Position numbers and translations under genes: made by a program
Notes under the pieces: generated by a model
Databases searched by the model: none
What the model saw: only the letters and a program-made list of their open reading frames with translations
What the model was told of the DNA's origin: nothing
In this document: piece by piece, positions 1 to 7,535 of the stretch
Layout of the letters: each line of letters opens with the position of its first letter
Position numbering within the stretch: the stretch's first letter is position 1
From: Chryseobacterium sp. FP211-J200
GTDB lineage: Bacteria > Bacteroidota > Bacteroidia > Flavobacteriales > Weeksellaceae
Direction: 5' to 3'
NCBI RefSeq assembly: GCF_001643375.1
Contig: NZ_LSHB01000056.1
Span: 186,001 to 250,000 of the forward strand
Length of the DNA stretch: 64,000 nucleotides

Positions 1-26
1 GTTTCATATATCTTAAAAGTTTAAGA

Positions 27-242
27 TTATTTTACTTTAGCAGCAGCAGAATCAACTTTAGCAGCAGCGGAATCAACTTTTACAGCAGCAGAATCAACTT
101 TAGCAGCAGCAGAGTCAAGAGTTGCAACAGCAGTTGAATCAACGTTAGCAGAATCAGCAGAAGTAGTTTCTACGTTTTCAGTTTTTTTACAAGCTACAAG
201 AGCGAAAGCAGCAATAGCAGCTACGAATAATGACTTTTTCAT
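27..242 (-). CDS. Small alanine-rich heptad-repeat lipoprotein (copy 1)
   Basis: This 71-residue protein has no function I can name. It begins with a lipoprotein signal peptide ending in the lipobox LVAC, so Cys18 should be lipidated and the mature protein membrane anchored. The mature part is almost entirely made of the seven-residue unit VDSAAAK, repeated about four times, and it ends in lysine. At the DNA level the units are near-identical 21-bp repeats. Such a heptad pattern could form a coiled coil, as in Braun's lipoprotein, but that is inference. A paralogue lies at 2103-2339 on the same strand, and the signal-peptide coding parts are nearly identical in DNA. A TAnnTTTG box lies about 50 bases upstream. 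That this is a real lipoprotein gene is well supported; its role is unknown. Confidence 0.8.
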   Translation of the reverse strand: MKKSLFVAAIAAFALVACKKTENVETTSADSANVDSTAVATLDSAAAKVDSAAVKVDSAAAKVDSAAAKVK

Positions 243-292
243 AATAATAAAATTTAAATTGTTAGTTAATAGATGTTCTCTTTTGAACGGGA

Positions 293-300
293 CAAAATTA
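293..300 (-). promoter_or_regulatory. Bacteroidetes -7 box (TAATTTTG) upstream of lipoprotein copy 1
   Basis: On the minus strand this reads TAATTTTG, an exact match to the TAnnTTTG -7 consensus, about 50 bases before the start codon of the lipoprotein ending at 27. I see no clear -33 TTTG at the usual distance. Confidence 0.5.
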
Positions 301-315
301 CATCGATAAATAAAT

Positions 316-347
316 TTTGTTTTTGAATATTAATTGTAATATATTTG
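316..347 (+). promoter_or_regulatory. Bacteroidetes promoter for the 408-2070 gene pair
   Basis: TTTG at 316-319 and TATATTTG at 340-347 are 20 bases apart, matching the Bacteroidetes -33/-7 layout. It points at the gene starting at 408 and diverges from the lipoprotein promoter at 293-300. Confidence 0.55.
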
Positions 348-407
348 TAAAACAAGATTTACAAATTAAGATAACTGTAAATCAACAAATTAAGCATAAA
401 TAGAATT

Positions 408-1490
408 TTGACCGATATAGAATTTTTATATTTCCAAAACTTAAAAAAAGCCGTTCAGGATAAATATCTTGAATCACATTCCCCGTCTTTTGATGATATT
501 TCCAAATGGAAAGGTATTGATATCATTTATTTCCAGGAAGATCTGAGACAAAAAGCTAAAGGAAATATCAGCGAAAAAACTTTTTATACCTATTTCAAGA
601 ACAATGCACACGAAAAGATACCAAGAATTGATATGCTCAATATCCTTTCTGTGTATGTGGGTTTCAATTCTTGGTCAGAATTCAGAAAGAAAAATCCGAT
701 TGCCGAACAAAAAAAATTCATAGAGACCACCAACGTTCCGGTTATCAATGAAGCAATTGCTACTGATAACCAAGAAGCAATGCCAATCTCAAAACCGGAA
801 ATACCAGTTGACAATCAAACTTCTTATGATATCAATCAAAATATCAACTTCAGCAATAATGAAAGTAAACCTAATTTCCTAAAGCGATATCTATGGTTGG
901 GAATTTCCGTATTCCTTTTTGCTATTGTCCTTATTTTGGTTTTTTATGATAATCTTTTTTATAAAAAATACACTTACGCCTTTACAGATGCAGACAGAAA
1001 CTCATCTATCAAAGGTGAATTGGACGTAAAGATCATCCGTGACAATGAATCACCCATTCTTTTCAAAGTAAAACCGAACTCACCTTTCGTCTACGAGACA
1101 AAAAGCAAAAAACTAAAGATGGTGATCTCTTCACCTTTTTACAAGACAGATGTAGTAACAAGAGACCTTACAAATGCGCCAGAATCAGAAAACATAGAAT
1201 TGAAGCCGAACGATTATGCAATTCAGCTTTTTTATTATTCAAAATCAATTAAAGATTTCAAGAAAAAGACATATCAACTGAATCGCCTGATCAGTGACAA
1301 AGCCTTGATCTATCAGGTGGTCGATAGTGATATCTATGGCATAGAAACTTTGGACAAACAAAAATACATCTCGCTGGTTACACTTCCTACGACTTCTCTT
1401 GAGAACCTAGAAGTGATCGACTCTCAAATGGAAAATGGAAAAATCGTCATGATCAAATTCAAAATCACAGAAGATGAAAAATCAAAATAA
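408..1490 (+). CDS. Membrane protein with HTH-like cytoplasmic N-terminus
   Basis: A 360-residue protein of unknown function, starting at TTG. Residues 1-100 are soluble and include a helical segment (about 53-93) with the pattern ISEKTFYTYFK then PRIDMLNILSVYVGF and NSWSEF, which looks like a small helix-turn-helix-type unit seen in other flavobacterial proteins. A low-complexity linker follows (100-158), then one strong membrane helix (about 161-180) and a C-terminal domain of about 175 residues that would lie in the periplasm. This is the layout of membrane-bound one-component regulators, but DNA binding is inference. It overlaps the next gene, a lipoprotein, by 17 bases, so the two are probably co-translated. 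A TAnnTTTG promoter lies about 60 bases upstream. Confidence 0.75.
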   Translation: MTDIEFLYFQNLKKAVQDKYLESHSPSFDDISKWKGIDIIYFQEDLRQKAKGNISEKTFYTYFKNNAHEKIPRIDMLNILSVYVGFNSWSEFRKKNPIAEQKKFIETTNVPVINEAIATDNQEAMPISKPEIPVDNQTSYDINQNINFSNNESKPNFLKRYLWLGISVFLFAIVLILVFYDNLFYKKYTYAFTDADRNSSIKGELDVKIIRDNESPILFKVKPNSPFVYETKSKKLKMVISSPFYKTDVVTRDLTNAPESENIELKPNDYAIQLFYYSKSIKDFKKKTYQLNRLISDKALIYQVVDSDIYGIETLDKQKYISLVTLPTTSLENLEVIDSQMENGKIVMIKFKITEDEKSK

Positions 1491-2070
1491 ATTTTATTGG
1501 TGGACCTTATTTCTATCAATGATCATCTCAGGATTTATCTCCTGCAACAAGAAGTACGAAGGCGAGGACAACTCTCTGGAAACCATAAGAAACGCCAACA
1601 ACAGGGTGACTTACACCAAGTCAAGTTTGGATAGTTTACAGGCGATCAATCTTATAACAACTCAAAAAGTTCAAGATCTATTAGACCTATCAACACTCTA
1701 TACATCCGGAAACAAGGATACAGAGATAGATTCTGTGATCTACACGCAAATGCAGGCGCACTTTATGACCAAAGATTCCAATAACTTGAAACCTTTGCTA
1801 AAAGAAATGGATAGTTTGAAAGTGAGATTCGCAAAAGTGAATAATCTAAAGACTACAAAATCCGTTGTTGATAAAGACACCCTCGATTTTGCAAACTTCG
1901 ATGTCGAATATTACGACAAGAAAAGAACTTACATCACGACAGTCAACCGGAAAGCGCAATACATGCTGAAAGCCTCGCCGGTGAAATTCCAGAAAGAGTT
2001 CAAATTCTACTTCAATAATTTCTATAAACAAGAAACAGACAGTATAAAAATAACAAAACCCGCTAATTAG
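1474..2070 (+). CDS. Lipoprotein coupled to the upstream membrane protein
   Basis: A 198-residue protein with a signal peptide ending in GFISC, so Cys24 should be lipidated. The mature region is charged, mostly helical in appearance, and has no domain I recognise. The start overlaps the end of the 408-1490 gene by 17 bases in another frame, suggesting translational coupling and a joint role with that protein, perhaps as its periplasmic partner (inference). The stop codon sits inside the stem of the terminator at 2052-2081, so transcription ends directly at the end of the gene. Confidence 0.8.
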   Translation: MKNQNKFYWWTLFLSMIISGFISCNKKYEGEDNSLETIRNANNRVTYTKSSLDSLQAINLITTQKVQDLLDLSTLYTSGNKDTEIDSVIYTQMQAHFMTKDSNNLKPLLKEMDSLKVRFAKVNNLKTTKSVVDKDTLDFANFDVEYYDKKRTYITTVNRKAQYMLKASPVKFQKEFKFYFNNFYKQETDSIKITKPAN

Positions 2071-2081
2071 CGGGTTTTGTT
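2052..2081. terminator. Bidirectional terminator, 30-bp perfect palindrome
   Basis: A perfect palindrome with the core AACCCGCTAATTAGCGGGTT followed by T-rich sequence on both strands. It includes the stop codon of the lipoprotein gene ending at 2070 and can also end transcription of the convergent lipoprotein gene that stops at 2103. Confidence 0.85.
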
Positions 2082-2102
2082 TTAATTAAATCTGGGATTT
2101 AA

Positions 2103-2339
2103 TTATTTTTTGATTTCTTCTTTAACAGCTTTCTCGTCAGCTTTTACTTCAGCTTTAGCAGAATCAGCAGTAGCTTTTACAGAATCAACTACAGCAGTTT
2201 TTGTAGAATCAATTGCAGTGATAGCAGAATCAGCAGTAGCGTCAACAGAATCAACAGCAGCAGATTCTACTTTATCAGTTTTTTTACAAGCTACAAGAGA
2301 GATAGCAGCGATAGCAGCTACGAATAATGACTTTTTCAT
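2103..2339 (-). CDS. Small alanine-rich lipoprotein (copy 2)
   Basis: A 78-residue paralogue of the lipoprotein at 27-242. The first 20 residues are nearly the same, with the lipobox LVAC and Cys18. The mature part is built from degenerate units of the type ADSA/VDSVKA rather than exact heptads, and ends in a lysine-rich tail (EEIKK). About 64 bases covering the signal peptide are nearly identical between the copies, showing duplication. Function unknown. A TAATTTTG box lies at 2412-2419 upstream, like that of copy 1. Confidence 0.8.
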   Translation of the reverse strand: MKKSLFVAAIAAISLVACKKTDKVESAAVDSVDATADSAITAIDSTKTAVVDSVKATADSAKAEVKADEKAVKEEIKK

Positions 2340-2411
2340 GTTCTTAAAATTTAAATTAATTATTATTATATTATTGTTGTCTTAATTAATTATCGAGTTA
2401 TAATTACAAGA

Positions 2412-2419
2412 CAAAATTA
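2412..2419 (-). promoter_or_regulatory. -7 box upstream of lipoprotein copy 2
   Basis: Minus strand TAATTTTG, the same sequence as the box upstream of copy 1, about 73 bases before the start codon. Confidence 0.5.
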
Positions 2420-2510
2420 GCACCGTCTGACAAAAATCATTAAAAAATAGCTTGTAATAAGCTTGTAAAAATAGTTTACAAATAAATAATATTGATTATC
2501 AACTACTTAA

Positions 2511-3080
2511 TCAAAATTTTAAAATTTCAATTGGTGTAATCAGACCGTCCAATTGAACATCTCTTTCATACACATCAGCGATAATTTCATTGGGAGGAAA
2601 GAAATTAAGTCCTATTTTATTTTTAATATTTGAATACGCATTAAAGAATTGGTCATAGAAACCTTTTCCATATCCTACTCTATCCCCAAATTTATCACAA
2701 TATAGCAAAGGCGTTAAAACATAGTCCAGCTCTACGTTTGAAGCAATATTTGAAATAGGTTCTATGATTCCCCAACTATTGATTTCAAATTTAGAATCGG
2801 GAAAAATCTCAACAGAGATGATTTTTTCACCTTGAATTTTCGGAACAAAAACTCTCATTCTACTGTCAAAAAAATAATCGATGAAAATCTGAGTATTAAC
2901 TTCGTTAAACTTTTCAATCGATAAAAAAATATTAACATTTTGATTTTCAATAGGATTAAATTGTAAAATAAAATTTTCCAGCAGTTTTTTGGACAAAAAA
3001 TTGACCTCATCTTGCGATAAGGCCATTCTTTTTGCTTTGTAAAGTGTTCTAAGTTCGTTTTTTGTGAGACTTAAATTCAT
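2511..3080 (-). CDS. 5-formyltetrahydrofolate cyclo-ligase
   Basis: A 189-residue cytoplasmic enzyme that converts 5-formyl-THF to 5,10-methenyl-THF using ATP, returning the storage folate to the one-carbon pool. The family signature is visible: the N-terminal KNELRTLYKAKR helix, VFVPKI, DYVLTPLLYCD and the Gly-rich GYGKGFYD loop near the C-terminus. I placed the start at the MNLSLTKNE methionine (3080), because the open frame upstream of it runs into the preceding trhO gene. It lies 7 bases after trhO on the same strand and is probably co-transcribed with it. Confidence 0.9.
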   Translation of the reverse strand: MNLSLTKNELRTLYKAKRMALSQDEVNFLSKKLLENFILQFNPIENQNVNIFLSIEKFNEVNTQIFIDYFFDSRMRVFVPKIQGEKIISVEIFPDSKFEINSWGIIEPISNIASNVELDYVLTPLLYCDKFGDRVGYGKGFYDQFFNAYSNIKNKIGLNFFPPNEIIADVYERDVQLDGLITPIEILKF

Positions 3081-3087
3081 CTTTATT

Positions 3088-4431
3088 TTATATGATTTTA
3101 TACAATTTATCAGATAATCTAACTCTAAAAGGAAGTTCAAAAGTAATTTGGTCTGCAGCTTTTGCAGTTTGAACCGAATTTCCGTCAACAACTATTTCAT
3201 TAATAACAATCTCTTGCTCTCCAGTTGTTGGTCCGGAAATCAAAACTTTGTCACCAACAGAAAGTTCATTTGAAAGTAAAAACTGAGCAATCTGGGACTT
3301 GGTATAATAATGTTCTGCCTTTCCAATCAAGCTTTTCTTCATTTTTATCTTCTGACGAATATCTTTTGCCTTGGCCAAAGGTTTATCTATCAAATCACCG
3401 GAATTTTTAAACTTCAAAGCTTCAGATTTACCTTTTCGGAACACTTTATTCCCAACTTGAAGTCCTTTTCTCAACGCCAACTGCTCTTCCACTGGTAAAT
3501 GGATTATTTCCAAACATTCCGAAGAACAGGTATTTTCCATAATCGCCTTACAATCATCACATTGAATAAACAACAAATGACAAGCATCATTCGCACAATT
3601 CGTGTGATTGTCACAAGGTTTTCCGCACTGGTGGCATTGCGCAATGATATCATCCGTGATTCTTTCGCCCAATCTGTGGTCAAACACAAAATTCTTCCCA
3701 ACAAATTTACTTTCAACACCTTCTTCCTTTACCTGACGCGCATATTCGATAATTCCGCCTTCCAATTGGTACACATTTTTGAAACCCTGATGTTTAAAAT
3801 ACGCACTCGCCTTCTCACAACGGATTCCGCCAGTACAATACATCAACAGGTTTTTATCTTCCTTGAAATCCTGCAATTGCTCATTGATAATCGGCAAACT
3901 TTCTCGGAAATTCTCAACATCAGGTGTAATTGCCCCTTCAAAATGCCCCACTTCACTCTCATAATGATTCCTGAAATCTACCACAATCGTATCCGGATTT
4001 GCCAGCAGATCATTGAATTCCTGAGCTTTCAAATGGATTCCTTTATTCGTCACATCAAAAGTCTCATCATTCAAACCATCCGCAACGATCTTATGTCGGA
4101 CCTTAATAGTCAGCTTCAAAAACGAGTGATTATCCTGCTCCACTGCCACATTCAGACGAATGCCTTTCATAAAATCGTAAGCTTCCAAAGTTTCACGGAA
4201 AGTCTCAAATTGATCCGCCGGAACACTCATCTGAGCGTTGATTCCTTCGTGCGCCACATAGATACGGCCGAGCGCATCCAGGGCGTTCCAGGCTATAAAT
4301 AAATCGTCACGAAATTTCTTTGGGTTTTCAATTTTGGCATACGCATAGAAAGACAATGTAAGGCGTTCCTTACCAGCTTCATCAATAAGTCTGGCTCTTT
4401 CTTCTGCGCTTAAGGTGTTGTACAGTTGCAT
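3088..4431 (-). CDS. trhO: tRNA uridine-34 5-hydroxylase TrhO, with extra C-terminal domain
   Basis: A 447-residue rhodanese-family enzyme of the YceA/TrhO type, which forms 5-hydroxyuridine at position 34 of tRNAs using oxygen. Residues 1-110 are the family's ferredoxin-like N-terminal domain (IYVAHEGINAQMS). The rhodanese domain (about 140-235) carries the CTGGIRCEKA loop with Cys199 and Cys205. A Cys-rich segment follows with nine cysteines between 266 and 306, probably metal binding. Residues about 370-447 form an extra domain, with SVGDKVLISGPTTG in it, that resembles the C-terminal domain of U32 peptidases such as TrhP. E. coli TrhO is about 350 residues and lacks this tail. A TATCTTTG box lies at 4466-4473. 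The family call is firm; the tail assignment is from memory of motifs. Confidence 0.92.
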   Translation of the reverse strand: MQLYNTLSAEERARLIDEAGKERLTLSFYAYAKIENPKKFRDDLFIAWNALDALGRIYVAHEGINAQMSVPADQFETFRETLEAYDFMKGIRLNVAVEQDNHSFLKLTIKVRHKIVADGLNDETFDVTNKGIHLKAQEFNDLLANPDTIVVDFRNHYESEVGHFEGAITPDVENFRESLPIINEQLQDFKEDKNLLMYCTGGIRCEKASAYFKHQGFKNVYQLEGGIIEYARQVKEEGVESKFVGKNFVFDHRLGERITDDIIAQCHQCGKPCDNHTNCANDACHLLFIQCDDCKAIMENTCSSECLEIIHLPVEEQLALRKGLQVGNKVFRKGKSEALKFKNSGDLIDKPLAKAKDIRQKIKMKKSLIGKAEHYYTKSQIAQFLLSNELSVGDKVLISGPTTGEQEIVINEIVVDGNSVQTAKAADQITFELPFRVRLSDKLYKII

Positions 4432-4465
4432 GCTATAAACGTTTTAAGTGAGAAAAATAATGGCG

Positions 4466-4473
4466 CAAAGATA
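4466..4473 (-). promoter_or_regulatory. -7 box for trhO
   Basis: Minus strand TATCTTTG, matching TAnnTTTG, about 35 bases before the trhO start codon. Confidence 0.5.
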
Positions 4474-4516
4474 AGGAATTTGGGCGAAAGTTTTCAGTTG
4501 ACAGTTATCAGTATTT

Positions 4517-4630
4517 GGGCGTGCCCCTCGCCAGCACTAATGCCACCGCTCGGGTCGGGCTATCCGCTACAATCTTTTTCCCACACCAATTCCCCCCGCA
4601 AAAAAGGATTTCCACTACTATCCCTCACGC
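4517..4630. repeat. Interspersed intergenic palindromic repeat, copy A (divergent)
   Basis: A GC-richer block in an AT-rich spacer, bounded by GCGTG at the left and CACGC at the right and containing the arms CAATCTTTTT and AAAAAAGGATTTCC around a short centre. It shares these arms with the repeats at 9273, 42442, 46100 and 50193, but the outer parts differ, so it is a more distant member. It lies between divergent trhO and the DPP-IV gene and encodes nothing convincing. Confidence 0.6.
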
Positions 4631-4707
4631 ATTAGCAATTCCACGTTTCAATAATTAGGTTCAAAACAATATATCTTTATTATATTTACGTCATTAAAAT
4701 ATTAAAA

Positions 4708-6843
4708 ATGAAGAAAGTCTTATTTTCTGTTGTTATGATGACAGCAGTTTTCTCACAAAACACTTATGCTCAAGAAATTACACTCGATAAAATCTATTCC
4801 GGCTATTACCGCGGAAAAGGAATCGCAGGAATTGCATCTCTGAATGACGGCGAAAACTACGCTACCATCGAGAAAGACGGCATTGCAAAATACAATTACA
4901 AAACGTCTCAGAAATCCGGAAATATCGTAGATGGAAAATTCGAATCGTATATTTTCTCTGCCGACGAATCCAAAACCTTGTTGCAAAAAGAAAGTGAGTC
5001 GATTTACAGACATTCATTTTTGGGAAAATTTGATGTCAAGGATTTGAAATCAAATAAAGTAACTCCTCTTAATAACGGCAACTATATCCAAGAACCAAAA
5101 TTCTCTCCGGACGGAAGCAAAGTCGCTTTCATCGTTGATAATAATTTGTTCTATCAGGATTTGACTTCTGGAAAAATCACGCAAATTACAAATGATGGAA
5201 AGAAAAATTCTATCATCAACGGCCTTGGAGATTGGGTTTATGAAGAGGAATTTGGTCACGCAGATTATTATCAATGGAACAAAGCTGGAGACGCAATCGT
5301 TTTCGTGAAATTTGACGAATCGAAAGTTCCGGAAATTTATATCCCAATCTACGGAAAATCGCTCTATCCAACCGAAATGCGATACAAATATCCAAAAGCA
5401 GGTGAAACCAACTCAACTGTTTCTGCTAATCTTTATCAATTAAATTCAGGAAAAACAACTGCGTTAAATATTGCAGGATTTGAGAATCATTACATTCCTC
5501 AAATCTGGCAAACCAATGACGCAAACGAAATTGTCATCGCAACAAGCAACAGACATCACAGCAAAGTCGATTTAATTAAAGTGGATACAAAATCCGGAAA
5601 CTTAACCAAATTGTTCTCAGAAACCGACAACGCCTGGATAGAAACCGACAATCTGACTTTGGAATTCTTGGATGACAATTCTTTCCTTTGGGCTTCCGAG
5701 CGCGATGGTTACAGACAATTGTATTGGTACGATAAATCTGGAAAACTAAAAAAACAAGTCGCAAAAGGAAATTGGGAAATCACAGATTACTATGGTTACA
5801 ATCCAAAAACCAAGGAAGCTTACATCCAAACGACAGAAAAAGGAAGCTTGAACAAAGTAGTTACCAAACTGAATATCAATTCCGGAAAAACTACGTTGAT
5901 TTCTTATCCTGAAGGGAATAACTCGGCAAGTTTCAGCAAGACTTTTAATTATTTTATCAATACAAATTCTACAGCTGGAACACCTTATAAATATGTCTTG
6001 AAAGATGCTTCCGGAAAGGAAATCAAAGAACTTCAAAACAACAATGAATTGCTTTCTAAACTTCAGAAAGACAGTTTTGTTACGAAAGAATTCATCACCA
6101 TTCCAAATTCTGCGGGCGATCAACTGAATGCTTGGATCATCAAACCAAAAAACTTTGACCCGAACAAAAAATATCCATTATTTATGTTCCAATATTCTGG
6201 CCCAGGTTCTCAGCAGGTTTCGAACTCTTGGGATGGCGGAAACGCAATCTGGTTCGAAATGTTGGCCCAAAAAGGTTACGTTGTAGCTTGCGTGGACGGA
6301 CGAGGAACTGGTTTCAAAGGTTCGAAATTCAAAAAAGTAATTTACAAACAGCTTGGGAAATATGAAATCGAAGACCAAATCTCTTCCGCACAGTGGTTTG
6401 GAAATCAATCTTATATCGACAAATCAAGAATCGGAATCTTCGGATGGAGTTTTGGTGGCTATATGAGTTCATTGGCGATGACAAAAGGTGCAGATGTTTT
6501 CAAATTGGGAATTGCTGTTGCGCCGGTGACAAACTGGAGATATTATGACAGCGTTTACACAGAAAAATTTCTGCAAACACCACAGGAAAACCCTGAAGGT
6601 TATGACCAAAATTCACCAACGACTTTTGCAAAACTGTTGAAAGGTAAATTCTTATTAATTCACGGAACAGCGGATGACAACGTGCATTTCCAGAACTCAA
6701 TGGAGTTTTCCGAGGCTTTGATTCAGAATAAAAAGCAATTTGATTTTATGGCTTATCCGGACAAGAACCACGGTATTTTTGGTGGACAAACCAGACCTCA
6801 GCTTTATGAGAAAATGACGAATTTTATTTTGGAGAATTTATAG
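4708..6843 (+). CDS. Dipeptidyl peptidase IV (S9B serine peptidase), exported
   Basis: A 711-residue prolyl peptidase that removes N-terminal Xaa-Pro dipeptides, probably in the periplasm. It has a Sec signal peptide (about 1-21, ending TYAQ), an N-terminal eight-bladed propeller domain (DPPIV_N), and a C-terminal alpha/beta hydrolase domain. The catalytic triad is visible: Ser581 in GWSFGGY, Asp656 in HGTADDNVHF and His688 in DKNHGIF. The Glu motif that holds the substrate amino group (YEEEFG, residues 178-183) is present, which separates true DPP-IV from other S9 enzymes. It sits upstream of three POT peptide transporters, so the released dipeptides could be imported by its neighbours (inference). 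Confidence 0.93.
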   Translation: MKKVLFSVVMMTAVFSQNTYAQEITLDKIYSGYYRGKGIAGIASLNDGENYATIEKDGIAKYNYKTSQKSGNIVDGKFESYIFSADESKTLLQKESESIYRHSFLGKFDVKDLKSNKVTPLNNGNYIQEPKFSPDGSKVAFIVDNNLFYQDLTSGKITQITNDGKKNSIINGLGDWVYEEEFGHADYYQWNKAGDAIVFVKFDESKVPEIYIPIYGKSLYPTEMRYKYPKAGETNSTVSANLYQLNSGKTTALNIAGFENHYIPQIWQTNDANEIVIATSNRHHSKVDLIKVDTKSGNLTKLFSETDNAWIETDNLTLEFLDDNSFLWASERDGYRQLYWYDKSGKLKKQVAKGNWEITDYYGYNPKTKEAYIQTTEKGSLNKVVTKLNINSGKTTLISYPEGNNSASFSKTFNYFINTNSTAGTPYKYVLKDASGKEIKELQNNNELLSKLQKDSFVTKEFITIPNSAGDQLNAWIIKPKNFDPNKKYPLFMFQYSGPGSQQVSNSWDGGNAIWFEMLAQKGYVVACVDGRGTGFKGSKFKKVIYKQLGKYEIEDQISSAQWFGNQSYIDKSRIGIFGWSFGGYMSSLAMTKGADVFKLGIAVAPVTNWRYYDSVYTEKFLQTPQENPEGYDQNSPTTFAKLLKGKFLLIHGTADDNVHFQNSMEFSEALIQNKKQFDFMAYPDKNHGIFGGQTRPQLYEKMTNFILENL

Positions 6844-6878
6844 GAGGCTAGAAGTCGGAAGACCGAAGCTGGAAGATA

Positions 6879-6917
6879 AAAAAACCGCAGAAGATATTTC
6901 TTTTGCGGTTTTTTATT
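6879..6917. terminator. Terminator after the DPP-IV gene, shared with the TA module
   Basis: Stem AAAAAACCGCA (6879-6889) pairs with TGCGGTTTTTT (6904-6914), followed by T-rich sequence. It lies between the convergent DPP-IV gene and the toxin gene that stops at 6917 and probably serves both strands. Confidence 0.75.
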
Positions 6918-7198
6918 TAATATTGATGAGAACTTCTATTATCAATCAAAGAAATTAGAAATATTTTTCCATTAATTTCTTGATAAACTAACGAATTATT
7001 TTTATCAATCAGACATTTTCTAAAGTTCAAAATTTTTGACTTTGGACAAATTTCAGTATTGTCCGTTATTCTAGTAATTAAATTATCAAAATTATTTTCG
7101 AAATTTTCGATTTCACTGGATGACCAATTATCAAAGAGATAATCCAAAATCTTGAAATAATTTCTTAAAACCTCATCCGACCAAACAACTTCCATCAT
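6917..7198 (-). CDS. ParE/RelE-family toxin
   Basis: A 93-residue protein with the look of a type II toxin of the RelE/ParE superfamily: N-terminal VVWSDEVLRNYFKILDYL helix, a middle IENFENNFDNLITRI helix and C-terminal strands ending in FLISLIDNRSSH. Members either cut ribosome-bound mRNA or poison gyrase; which applies here cannot be told from sequence. The start overlaps the end of the upstream antitoxin gene by 4 bases (ATGA), the usual antitoxin-first layout. Confidence 0.75.
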   Translation of the reverse strand: MMEVVWSDEVLRNYFKILDYLFDNWSSSEIENFENNFDNLITRITDNTEICPKSKILNFRKCLIDKNNSLVYQEINGKIFLISLIDNRSSHQY

Positions 7199-7452
7199 TT
7201 TGATTTTTCCAAAAGATAATTTTTGATTCTTTGTTTTGCTTCTTCGTGAGAATAAGTTTTTCCATTTTCAATATCTTTAAGACCTTTCTTAATTGATTCT
7301 TTTTGAGATTCAGTTAAATTTTCTGACCAATCTTTTGAATCTTTATTTTCATATTTGGTTTTCAAAAAATCTACAAAGTCATTCACTTCTTCATATAAAT
7401 CTTCTGGAAGTGTTTTGATATTAGCTTCTAAATGTTTTATCGTGATTGGCAT
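7195..7452 (-). CDS. Antitoxin partner of the ParE/RelE-type toxin
   Basis: An 85-residue acidic protein. The N-terminus (LPEDLYEEVNDFVDFLKTKY) resembles the DUF2281-type antitoxin start, and the C-terminus (ESIKKGLKDIENGKTYSHEEAKQRI) resembles the tail found in antitoxins of ParE/RelE toxins. It precedes the toxin gene with a 4-base overlap. Promoter: minus strand TAACTTTG at 7469-7476, 17 bases upstream, close enough for the protein to repress its own transcription, as such antitoxins commonly do (inference). Confidence 0.75.
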   Translation of the reverse strand: MPITIKHLEANIKTLPEDLYEEVNDFVDFLKTKYENKDSKDWSENLTESQKESIKKGLKDIENGKTYSHEEAKQRIKNYLLEKSK

Positions 7453-7468
7453 TTTGACAACTTTTCAT

Positions 7469-7476
7469 CAAAGTTA
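7469..7476 (-). promoter_or_regulatory. -7 box for the toxin-antitoxin pair
   Basis: Minus strand TAACTTTG, matching TAnnTTTG, 17 bases before the antitoxin start, implying a very short leader. Confidence 0.5.
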
Positions 7477-7535
7477 TTAAAATTTTTTAATTCATTTTAA
7501 AATTCTATTTTTACGACGCAAGAAAAATAAATTAT

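Noticed and set aside
2110-2385. 91-codon plus-strand frame opposite lipoprotein copy 2
   Set aside because: It is the antisense of a repeat-rich gene whose own frame has a signal peptide and a promoter.
3499-4302. 267-codon open frame on the plus strand inside trhO
   Set aside because: It is fully antisense to trhO, which has strong family motifs, and its product has no recognisable domain.
4426-4635. 69-codon open frame upstream of the DPP-IV gene
   Set aside because: It is made of repeat copy A and starts within trhO; no ribosome site or conserved domain.
5746-6123. 125-codon minus-strand frame inside the DPP-IV gene
   Set aside because: Shadow of a gene with intact catalytic residues.
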